Assembly: GCA_033763735.1 (NCBI GenBank) | Contig: JANRJY010000009.1 | Location: forward strand, 1-39,061 | Length of the DNA stretch: 39,061 nt | Direction: 5' to 3' | Source of the DNA: JANRJY01 sp033763735 | Lineage (GTDB): Bacteria > Bacteroidota > Bacteroidia > Cytophagales > UBA9547 | Part shown: piece after piece, positions 32,546 through 39,061 of the stretch | How the letters are laid out: every line of letters starts with the position of its first letter | Position numbering within the stretch: the stretch's first letter is position 1 | Program-made: the position numbers and the translations under genes | Notes under the pieces: model-generated | The model's database searches: none | The model's input: only the letters and a program-made list of their open reading frames with translations | Told to the model about the DNA's origin: nothing

Positions 32546-32980
32546 ATGCCTGTAAAAACTGTTTTCAAAAAACATGTAATATTTTCTTCTATAAATGTTA
32601 TTTCTATTCTTTTATTGATAGTTTGGATTTTTAAGAGTTGCCTCAATATTAACTCTACATTTATTGGTATTACTATGGATTTTTCTGCATTAATGACTTG
32701 TATGTATTCTATCATTAGGGTTGGTCAAAGTCTTAAAGGTAAGTTTCAAGCACTTAATATGATTACAATATATTATGCTTCAATGTTTTTTTCATTTGTA
32801 TGGCTGGTCAAAATGGTTTATCTGATATGGGATCATTTCTATTTAAAAGTTCATGATGATGTTAATTTGGCTATTTCGGTAGTAGTATTTATCACCTCGG
32901 TTATCAATTTTTTTACCATCGAAAAAGTAAACCTTGATAATATTGAAAAAATAAAATCAGAAGCGGACAATCTTACTTAA
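32546..32980 (+). CDS. Small membrane protein of unknown function, four predicted helices
   Basis: I do not recognise this 144-residue protein. Hydrophobic segments near residues 11-28, 32-52, 68-90 and 102-120 suggest four membrane helices with a short charged C-terminal tail (KVNLDNIEKIKSEADNLT). No catalytic motif is visible. It has its own canonical promoter, leaving about 50 bases of leader, and it converges with the DUF4834 gene with an eight-base 3' overlap. AT-rich codon use matches its neighbours. Confidence 0.6.
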   Translation: MPVKTVFKKHVIFSSINVISILLLIVWIFKSCLNINSTFIGITMDFSALMTCMYSIIRVGQSLKGKFQALNMITIYYASMFFSFVWLVKMVYLIWDHFYLKVHDDVNLAISVVVFITSVINFFTIEKVNLDNIEKIKSEADNLT

Positions 32981-33221
32981 TTACTTCGTAATCAATATAT
33001 TCACCTCCATTTGAGTAACCACCTTTCTGGTTGTTATTTTTATTAAACTGATCCACTTTAATATCTCCTTCTTTTCTGTTATTTTTTGAACCAAACTCAG
33101 TTTTGTAGTAAGTGCCTTGGCTTTTTTGAAGGCTGGACATTATAAAATATTTTAGTGCATATTTGAATATCTTACCAAAAATGAAAAACACTAAAATCGT
33201 GATAATAATAAACTTTAACAT
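32973..33221 (-). CDS. DUF4834 family small membrane protein
   Basis: The 82-residue protein has one N-terminal membrane helix (FIIITILVFFIFGKIFKYAL) and a hydrophilic, Asn/Lys/Gly-rich tail that ends GGEYIDYEVIK. This arrangement, ending with a YxDYEEV-like motif, fits the Bacteroidota-specific DUF4834 family, whose function is unknown. A TATATTTG box (minus strand, 33244-33237) sits 15 bases upstream of the ATG. Confidence 0.7.
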   Translation of the reverse strand: MLKFIIITILVFFIFGKIFKYALKYFIMSSLQKSQGTYYKTEFGSKNNRKEGDIKVDQFNKNNNQKGGYSNGGEYIDYEVIK

Positions 33222-33236
33222 CTTAATAAATTTTTA

Positions 33237-33244
33237 CAAATATA
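33237..33244 (-). promoter_or_regulatory. -7 element of the DUF4834 gene
   Basis: The minus strand reads TATATTTG 15 bases before the ATG at 33221. No strong -33 match is visible in the 33262-33270 region. Confidence 0.4.
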
Positions 33245-33264
33245 AACGTTAAAATCACTTTATA

Positions 33265-34953
33265 TTGCTATTAGTTCAAATACGTGTTTATTTTTTATTA
33301 ATCTTTTGTTATTCATATAATACGGCTATTGCTCAAGTCAATTTGAGAATCATAATTGATTCAACTGTAAATCAAAAATATAAGACACATCATTTGTCAA
33401 AAAATGAAGCATTAAAAGAAGTTAATAATTACATCTTAAAGTTGCATCAAAAATCTTTTTTGGCTGCCTCAGCAGATTCTATTTTTTCAGATTCAAATTC
33501 TATTAAGGCATTTATTTATACGGGAAATAAATACAATTACTTTATTCAAGAACCAGATTCTAACAAAAGTCAAAAAATATTGTCACATTCTCAGTTTATA
33601 AAACTCGAAAATGAACTTGTAAAAAAGTATGAAAACGAAGGTTACCCTTTTGTTAGAGTATTTCTTAATAAAATATCAATTTCAAATGATAGTATAAAAG
33701 CAAATTTGGAAGTAGAACCGGGACCTTTAATATTGTTTGATTCTATTTTTTTTGAAACGACAAAAACCAGAAATGACTTTATGATGAATCAGTTAGGATT
33801 AACTAGAAACTCTTATTTTTCACAAAAAAAGGTCAAAAAAAGCAATTTAATATTAAAAAGAATTTCATTTATAGAGAAAATTTCCGATTATCAAATATTA
33901 TTTAATGCAGACAAGGCAATTGTAAAGTATATAGTGAAAGATAAAAAAACGAATCAAGTTGACGGAATTATCGGTCTTTTCCCCGATGCTCGTTCCCCTA
34001 ATAAATTTGTGTTTTCCGGTGAATTTAATCTTTTCTTGAATAATCTTTTCAAAACCGGCAAATCAATAAAGGCAGAATGGCGTCAATTTAAGCCATCTTC
34101 GCCTATCTTGAACATTGAATATACGCATCCGTTTTTATTTAAGTCAAATATTGAAATTAAAGCAAACTTTTATTTGTTAAAAGACGATACTAATTTCTTG
34201 AATATTAAAAGAAAACTATGGGTCAATTACAATTTTAAAGAATATGGAAAAGCAGGTATTATATTCGGACAAAACTCCTCTGATGTTATTAGCTCCTCAA
34301 ATCAAAAAACGAATAATCAAGTATCGGAATTAAATGGGTATGATTTTTTATACACAGGCTTCAATTACAGTTTTAATAGTACTGATGATTATTACCATCC
34401 ATTTAATGGGTGGATTGTTTATTTTGAAGCTCTAATTGGTCAAAGAAATCTAAAGAAAGTTTCATCTGTTTCTGATTCCGTACTTCAAAAGTTAAACCTT
34501 AAAACACAGTTATTTAGTTTGGAACTTAATGTTGAAAGATATGTAAAATTATTTCCCAAAACTATCTTGGCAGTTAAGTCCAAAAATGGACTTTTAAGTA
34601 ATGATAAGCTTAATTTAAATGAATTGTTTAGAATAGGAGGTCTAAAATCAATGAGGGGATTTAATGAAAATATTTTTTTTGCAAATGATTATTCAATTAA
34701 CTCGCTGGAAGTCAGACAATATATTGATATTGATTCATATTTATTTGCATTTTATGATCAAGGAGTGTATTACATTTCAACCGCAGTTCGACAATATACT
34801 GAATATCCAATTGGGTTTGGAGCCGGAATCACTTTTACATCCAAAGTTGGAGTATTTAATTTAGTTTATGCTTTAGGTCAATCAAAAGCTTTAAATCAAC
34901 AAATTTCTTATGATCAATCTAAAATTCACTTTGGATACACAAGTAGGTTTTAG
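33265..34953 (+). CDS. Omp85/BamA-TamA family outer membrane protein, short form
   Basis: The 562-residue protein begins with a signal peptide (MLLVQIRVYFLLIFCYSYN, cleavage likely after TAIA) from a TTG start; no in-frame ATG is near. The N-terminal third contains at least one POTRA-like unit (NEGYPFVRVFLNKISISNDS). The C-terminal two thirds alternate as a beta barrel and carry LKSMRGFNEN, the conserved RGF of the Omp85 L6 loop. It ends with an aromatic residue (YTSRF), the outer-membrane insertion signal. It is shorter than BamA, with fewer POTRA domains, so a specialised assembly or secretion role is likely. It is followed by the WecA-like gene. Confidence 0.8.
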   Translation: MLLVQIRVYFLLIFCYSYNTAIAQVNLRIIIDSTVNQKYKTHHLSKNEALKEVNNYILKLHQKSFLAASADSIFSDSNSIKAFIYTGNKYNYFIQEPDSNKSQKILSHSQFIKLENELVKKYENEGYPFVRVFLNKISISNDSIKANLEVEPGPLILFDSIFFETTKTRNDFMMNQLGLTRNSYFSQKKVKKSNLILKRISFIEKISDYQILFNADKAIVKYIVKDKKTNQVDGIIGLFPDARSPNKFVFSGEFNLFLNNLFKTGKSIKAEWRQFKPSSPILNIEYTHPFLFKSNIEIKANFYLLKDDTNFLNIKRKLWVNYNFKEYGKAGIIFGQNSSDVISSSNQKTNNQVSELNGYDFLYTGFNYSFNSTDDYYHPFNGWIVYFEALIGQRNLKKVSSVSDSVLQKLNLKTQLFSLELNVERYVKLFPKTILAVKSKNGLLSNDKLNLNELFRIGGLKSMRGFNENIFFANDYSINSLEVRQYIDIDSYLFAFYDQGVYYISTAVRQYTEYPIGFGAGITFTSKVGVFNLVYALGQSKALNQQISYDQSKIHFGYTSRF

Positions 34954-34955
34954 AC

Positions 34956-34990
34956 TTTTGATTATAATTTTATTTTAATCCTTAAATTTG
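34956..34990 (+). promoter_or_regulatory. Promoter of the WecA/MraY-like gene
   Basis: TTTTG near 34956-34960, a spacer of about 22 bases and TAAATTTG (34983-34990) match the Bacteroidota consensus. The -7 box ends only six bases before the ATG at 34997, suggesting a leaderless or nearly leaderless message. Confidence 0.6.
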
Positions 34991-34996
34991 CATCAT

Positions 34997-36025
34997 ATGA
35001 TAAATTTATCTTTCTGTTTTATATGGGCATTCCTTATTTCGGTATTTGCAATACCTTCAATAATAAATGTGGCTCATTTAAAACAATTACTTGATGAACC
35101 CAATCTAAGAACGGTTCATCTTTCCTTAACACCTAGGTTAGGTGGAATAGCCATTTTTGCCGGATTTGCATCTTCAATGACAATTTTTGGCGATTTCAAC
35201 AAGGAAATTCAACAGATAATTGCCGGATGCATTGTACTTTTTTTTATCGGTCTTAAGGATGACATCGTTTCTGTTTCTCCGTTCAAAAAGTTTTTTGTTC
35301 AAGTATTGGCAACTGGCATAGTAATTTTTATAGGTGATATTCGTATAACTAGCTTTCAGGGTATTTTTGGGTTGTATGACCTCCCTGTTGGTATAAGCTA
35401 TGCGTTCACGGGTCTAGTGATAGTGGGTATCACCAATGCTTTTAATTTGATTGATGGTTTGGATGGCTTAGCTGGAGCCATTGTTGTATTTGCCACATTT
35501 ATTTTTGGAATATTTTTTTTTCTGAACGGCTCATTTATTTCTACAACATATGCATATGTATCTTTTTGTCTTTTAGGAGGAGTGATGGGATTCCTTCGAT
35601 TCAATATTAGGAAGGCAATTATTTTTATGGGCGATACGGGTTCGCTCGTATGTGGGTTTATAGTTGCAGTTTTAGCTATAAAATTTATTGAGCTGAAACC
35701 TTTACCTTCTTCTCCGGCAGTTGCAATATCAATTTTAGCAATTCCAATTTTGGATACTTTAAGAGTTTTTATCATACGAATCTATAAAGGTCGATCTCCC
35801 TTTTCACCTGACAAAAACCATATACATCATATATTCCGGTCTTGGGGTATTACTCCTTTTCGGACTTTAACTTTAATAATCTCAATAAATGTCATCTTTT
35901 TTGCAGTTACTTATTTTCTCTTAGGAATAGATATTAATATCTTAATTCTAATTGAGGTCGCTATGGCACTAGTTTTATCATATGTACTTCAGTTAAAGCG
36001 AGATAAAACAAAACAAATGCAATGA
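34997..36025 (+). CDS. WecA/MraY-family undecaprenyl-phosphate sugar-1-phosphate transferase
   Basis: This 342-residue inner-membrane enzyme has about eleven spans. Family motifs: RTVHLSLTPRLGGIAIF, FFIGLKDDIVSVSPFKKF (Asp pair for Mg), NAFNLIDGLDGLAGAI, FMGDTGSLVCGF and SPDKNHIHHIF (the HxHH loop typical of the WecA/TagO/TarO branch rather than MraY). It would load UDP-HexNAc phosphate on undecaprenyl phosphate to start O-antigen, capsule or similar glycans. That links it functionally to the glycosyltransferase island at 2569-8677. ATG at 34997 is preferred to a TTG three codons upstream. It overlaps the DUF4271 gene by four bases. Confidence 0.9.
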   Translation: MINLSFCFIWAFLISVFAIPSIINVAHLKQLLDEPNLRTVHLSLTPRLGGIAIFAGFASSMTIFGDFNKEIQQIIAGCIVLFFIGLKDDIVSVSPFKKFFVQVLATGIVIFIGDIRITSFQGIFGLYDLPVGISYAFTGLVIVGITNAFNLIDGLDGLAGAIVVFATFIFGIFFFLNGSFISTTYAYVSFCLLGGVMGFLRFNIRKAIIFMGDTGSLVCGFIVAVLAIKFIELKPLPSSPAVAISILAIPILDTLRVFIIRIYKGRSPFSPDKNHIHHIFRSWGITPFRTLTLIISINVIFFAVTYFLLGIDINILILIEVAMALVLSYVLQLKRDKTKQMQ

Positions 36026-37122
36026 CTAAACATTTCATTACACTGTTGATTCTTTTTTTTAGCATTACTTTAACCCAAAGTCAAGACTTAAAAGAAATTG
36101 AAAGCGAATTTTTGCTTTACAACCATACTTTAAATCAATATATTCCATTAACCAAGTACAATAATCAAGATTTAAACGTCACAATTAGGATTAATAAAAA
36201 CCATATTAACAAATACCTAAATGTTTATACTCAAAAGAAATTCTATATCTATTCGAACAATAAATTAATTCTTTCTAGTTTACCAAATCAATCAAATAAA
36301 ATAGACCAAAGGTATTTCCAAAATAATCAGCCTGAGACTTATTTAACAATAAATTCAAGTACATCAATTGAAAATATTACAATTTCTGATAATAAGAAAC
36401 CAAATTTTAAATCTACTTTAAATTCAAATTCATTTTCGGATTTCTTAACTATCAAAAAAAACAACAAAATATTTCAAACAAAATATCTCGTAGGTTTTAT
36501 TTCTCTAATCTTATTGTTAGTAATATTAAAAACTGTAAATTCTGATTTTTTAAATCGTTTCTTAAAAATTGCAATTGATAGTATCCCAAAAGAAAGAGAA
36601 GCTATCAAAAAGAAGGTGCTTAGTTCCGAAAATATAGTATCTTATCTCGTTGGAATATCTTTACTAACCGTACTTTATTTTGTTTTTGGTAGTAAACTTA
36701 TCTTTTTATTCCATGAAAACTCACAAAATTATTCAGTTATTGTAGCTTCTGTCTTTGTTTTTATTTTAGTATTTCTGATTGTAAAAGTATTTCTTCATAT
36801 AAGTTTAAATAAGCTCTACAACATTAAAAATTTTTCAAGATATTTAATTTATAACTTAATCGTAATTTTAATTTTAGGATTGGTATTATTTACTCCATTT
36901 TATTTTTTGCTGCTTTCACCATACGAATTATTTAAATTTGATTTGAATTTGAGTTTTATTTCTTGTATGATTTTTATTTTCATTTTATGGCTTGGAAAAG
37001 AAATAATTGATTACACTCGTTTTTTTGGATTTTATAAGATGTATTTAATTACATATATTTGCGTTTCAGATGTATTTCCTTTTTTAATTCTGTTAAAAAT
37101 AAGTAAAGAATTCTTAAGTTGA
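36022..37122 (+). CDS. DUF4271 membrane protein
   Basis: The 366-residue protein has a signal-like N-terminus (FITLLILFFSITLTQSQ), a hydrophilic exported region to about residue 150, then roughly six membrane helices from residue 155 to the end. The last spans (FFGFYKMYLITYICVSDVFPFLILLKI) fit the Bacteroidota-specific DUF4271 family. Its function is not established; it is commonly found next to hemD in this phylum, as here. The ATG overlaps the stop of the upstream gene, and hemD follows at once. Confidence 0.78.
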   Translation: MTKHFITLLILFFSITLTQSQDLKEIESEFLLYNHTLNQYIPLTKYNNQDLNVTIRINKNHINKYLNVYTQKKFYIYSNNKLILSSLPNQSNKIDQRYFQNNQPETYLTINSSTSIENITISDNKKPNFKSTLNSNSFSDFLTIKKNNKIFQTKYLVGFISLILLLVILKTVNSDFLNRFLKIAIDSIPKEREAIKKKVLSSENIVSYLVGISLLTVLYFVFGSKLIFLFHENSQNYSVIVASVFVFILVFLIVKVFLHISLNKLYNIKNFSRYLIYNLIVILILGLVLFTPFYFLLLSPYELFKFDLNLSFISCMIFIFILWLGKEIIDYTRFFGFYKMYLITYICVSDVFPFLILLKISKEFLS

Positions 37123-37124
37123 AG

Positions 37125-37919
37125 ATGCAAAATACAGACCAAATTCAGTCAGTTGATAAACAAAAGAAATTCGGTAAAATTTCTAAGATTTTAGTAACAC
37201 AGGCGAAGCCAACAGATGAAAATTCCCCATATCATGCTTTGGCTAACAAATATAACTTAACCGTTGATTTCAAACCGTTCATTGAAATAGAGAGCGTACC
37301 TTACAAAGAATTTCGTAAGCAAAAGTTAGAAATTAGTGAATTCACAGCTATCATATTTACAAGTAGAAATGCTGTGGATCATTTTTTTAAAATTTGTAAA
37401 GAAGGCAAAGTAGAACTAGCACCAACTACTAAATATTTTTGTGTTTCAGATCAAACAGCCAATTATCTTCAAAAATATATAGTCTTAAGAAAACGAAAAA
37501 TTTTCGTTGGACAAAAAACAGCTGCGGATCTTTTTGAAATAATGAAAAAGCATAAAAATGAAAAATTTTTATATCCATGCTCTGATATTCGTAATGATGA
37601 TATACCTGATTTCTTGAAGAAAAATGAGTTTGACTACAAAGAAGCAATCATTTATAATACTGTGCCCAGTAACTTGTCGGATATAAAAAATATTTATCAA
37701 TATGATATTCTAGTATTTTTCAGCCCTTCCGGTGTTAATTCATTGCTTCATAATTTCCCGGATTTCGAGCAAAAAAATATTAGAATAGCTGCTTTTGGCA
37801 ATACTACCGGAAAAGCTGTTAAAGATATGGGTTTGTTAGTAGACATAGAAGCTCCTATGCCTAATGCTCCATCTATGACAGGTGCGCTAGAACTATATAT
37901 TAAAGAAAACAATTCTTGA
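37125..37919 (+). CDS. hemD: Uroporphyrinogen-III synthase
   Basis: HemD cyclises hydroxymethylbilane to uroporphyrinogen III in haem synthesis. The 264-residue protein has the bilobed HemD pattern of alternating strands and helices: ILVTQAKPTDENSPYHALA, FTAIIFTSRNAVDHFF, FCVSDQTANYLQKY, FLYPCSDIRNDDIPDFL, ILVFFSPSGVNSLL and IRIAAFGNTTGKAVKDMGL. HemD families diverge strongly, yet the TSRNAV and SPSGV elements are typical. A TTG overlapping the previous stop is an alternative start; I prefer the ATG two bases after that stop. No other haem genes are in view. Confidence 0.88.
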   Translation: MQNTDQIQSVDKQKKFGKISKILVTQAKPTDENSPYHALANKYNLTVDFKPFIEIESVPYKEFRKQKLEISEFTAIIFTSRNAVDHFFKICKEGKVELAPTTKYFCVSDQTANYLQKYIVLRKRKIFVGQKTAADLFEIMKKHKNEKFLYPCSDIRNDDIPDFLKKNEFDYKEAIIYNTVPSNLSDIKNIYQYDILVFFSPSGVNSLLHNFPDFEQKNIRIAAFGNTTGKAVKDMGLLVDIEAPMPNAPSMTGALELYIKENNS

Positions 37920-37921
37920 TT

Positions 37922-38938
37922 ATGAATAAATTTTTTTTTGAAAAGTACTTCTTATTCATTTTCGGTATCTTATTGGTATTCCAAGGGTATTCTCAGCAAG
38001 ATGCACAGTTTAGCCAATATATGTTTTTGAATCCATATATTAACCCTGGTTCTGCTGGAATTGACAATAATACCAACGCTACATTAGTGTACCGTAATCA
38101 ATGGACTGGAATGTCTGCTTCTAATTCTTCGGATAATTCATTTGTGGCTCCTCAGTCAACAGTTTTAACACTTTCTACTAAAATTCGGCAGATAAATAGC
38201 GGCATTGGTTTATTTGTTCTTAATGACCAATTGGGTCCATTAAGCACACAAAATTTCAAGTTGTCATATTCTTACCATATAAATTTAACAGAAAAATTGA
38301 AGTTAGGTATTGGAGTTAAAATAGGTGCAATTCGCCAATATATTGATACGGATAAGTGGCGGACAACTGATCCAATTGATAATGACCAGCGTCTCATTTA
38401 CGTACGAAATAATCAATCTTTTGCAAATACGATCATGTTTGATTTTGGAAGTGGTTTATGGCTTCAGCATGCTAATTATTATTTCGGTCTTTCTTTTGCT
38501 CATATCAATAATCCTGTTTACATGGTTCAAGACAATTATAAACAGTCAAAGATATATTTGCATTACTACTTAACGGGAGGTTACAACTTTAGGCTTAATG
38601 AAAATTTCGTTCTAACACCTTCATTTATAGTTAAAGATATTATCTACACCGGTGTTTTTAAACCAGGGTATCAATTTGATATCTCTTCTTTAATCAATTA
38701 CCAGAACAATAGATTTTGGGGAGGTTTATCATATCGACATTTGGATGCGTTAGTTGCCTTAGTAGGTGTTGGGTTACTTAAAGATCATTCTCTTCGATTA
38801 GGGTATGCTTTTGATTTAACAATACTAGGCAATTCCTCTAAAGCATTTACTTCACATGAAATTATGCTATCGTATATTAAACCTGTTGCTGAACTTCTCC
38901 CTCGACCAATAATCAGGACTCCACGTTTCAGGTATTAA
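37922..38938 (+). CDS. PorP/SprF family type IX secretion outer-membrane protein
   Basis: The 338-residue protein has a signal peptide (FLFIFGILLVFQGYSQ, cleavage near the QQD) and the opening hallmark QDAQFSQYMFLNPYINPGSAG, which defines the PorP/SprF family. The rest alternates as a beta barrel with repeated Tyr/Phe-rich strands (LSYSYHINLTEKLKLGIGVKI). Family members are associated with the type IX secretion and gliding machinery. The ATG at 37922 lies two bases after hemD's stop. A GldK-like gene usually follows this arrangement. Confidence 0.93.
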   Translation: MNKFFFEKYFLFIFGILLVFQGYSQQDAQFSQYMFLNPYINPGSAGIDNNTNATLVYRNQWTGMSASNSSDNSFVAPQSTVLTLSTKIRQINSGIGLFVLNDQLGPLSTQNFKLSYSYHINLTEKLKLGIGVKIGAIRQYIDTDKWRTTDPIDNDQRLIYVRNNQSFANTIMFDFGSGLWLQHANYYFGLSFAHINNPVYMVQDNYKQSKIYLHYYLTGGYNFRLNENFVLTPSFIVKDIIYTGVFKPGYQFDISSLINYQNNRFWGGLSYRHLDALVALVGVGLLKDHSLRLGYAFDLTILGNSSKAFTSHEIMLSYIKPVAELLPRPIIRTPRFRY

Positions 38939-39029
38939 AATTTTGTTATTTTTTTGTACATTATATTGTTTATTAAAAATTAAATCTATAGTTTTGAGAG
39001 GTTTTAATAAGTTTTTGAAAATAGGTTAT

Positions 39030-39061
39030 ATGAAAAAGGGAAGTTCCTTAAAAAGTTTAAT
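39030..39061 (+). CDS. Possible 5' end of the next gene (truncated)
   Basis: An ATG at 39030 opens MKKGSSLKSL and runs to the window edge, with a basic start that could be a signal peptide. In many Bacteroidota the gene after hemD-porP encodes the type IX secretion lipoprotein GldK. Only ten codons are visible, so this is a suggestion from context. Confidence 0.3.
   Translation, partial: MKKGSSLKSL

Noticed and set aside
1..39061. tRNA, rRNA, CRISPR arrays, riboswitches or prophage genes
   Set aside because: Read-through of the intergenic gaps showed no cloverleaf, no regularly spaced repeats and no phage structural proteins; gaps are short and AT-rich.

Overview
The window comes from an AT-rich member of the Bacteroidota. 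The evidence is a PorP/SprF-type IX secretion gene, a roughly 1,100-residue SecA, the Bacteroidota families DUF4271 and DUF4834, almost no purine-rich Shine-Dalgarno sites, several TTG starts, and Bacteroidota-type promoters (TTTG, 17-22 bases, TAnnTTTG). Most genes are chromosomal housekeeping genes with accessory pieces between them. I saw no tRNA, rRNA or CRISPR array.

Layout. 1-2500: the 3' end of ftsX, then plsY-ridA, converging on bamD (envelope and division). 2569-8677: a very AT-rich surface-polysaccharide island with five tightly packed minus-strand genes (GT9-like, methyltransferase-like, orphan glycosyltransferase, HlpA-like transferase, GT8) and a divergent GT39-like membrane glycosyltransferase. 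8666-13309: an M3 oligopeptidase, a MntA/HepT antitoxin-toxin pair, hslV, and the E2 subunit of an alpha-ketoacid dehydrogenase; a strong hairpin terminator separates hslV from E2. 13452-18330: an exported tandem amidohydrolase and an ABC exporter half-transporter. 18327-23965: a signalling and lipid-like locus made of a STAS/SpoIIAA-like protein, a soluble histidine kinase and a NarL-type regulator, divergent from a large fusion of an alpha-oxoamine synthase with a GNAT/BioF2-like acyltransferase, then a small frameshifted gene and a CheY-like receiver. 24008-27352: secA. 27577-28300: a REP-associated tyrosine transposase (RAYT) between inverted REP-like palindromes, with the tail of a second copy. 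28360-33221: prmA with a DUF3137 gene, an MsbA-like ABC exporter, an EVE-domain protein, a small four-helix membrane protein and a DUF4834 protein. 33265-38938: a rightward run of an Omp85-family outer-membrane protein, a WecA/MraY-like transferase, DUF4271, hemD and porP/sprF, followed by the probable start of another gene.

The most unusual items are the oxoamine synthase-acyltransferase fusion, which could in principle make an N-acylated sphingoid- or sulfonolipid-like backbone in one polypeptide; its signalling neighbours; the small gene whose two halves join only through a -1 shift at nine A residues; and the RAYT/REP unit with a decayed second tail. Functional names come from motifs recognised by eye, without database searches.
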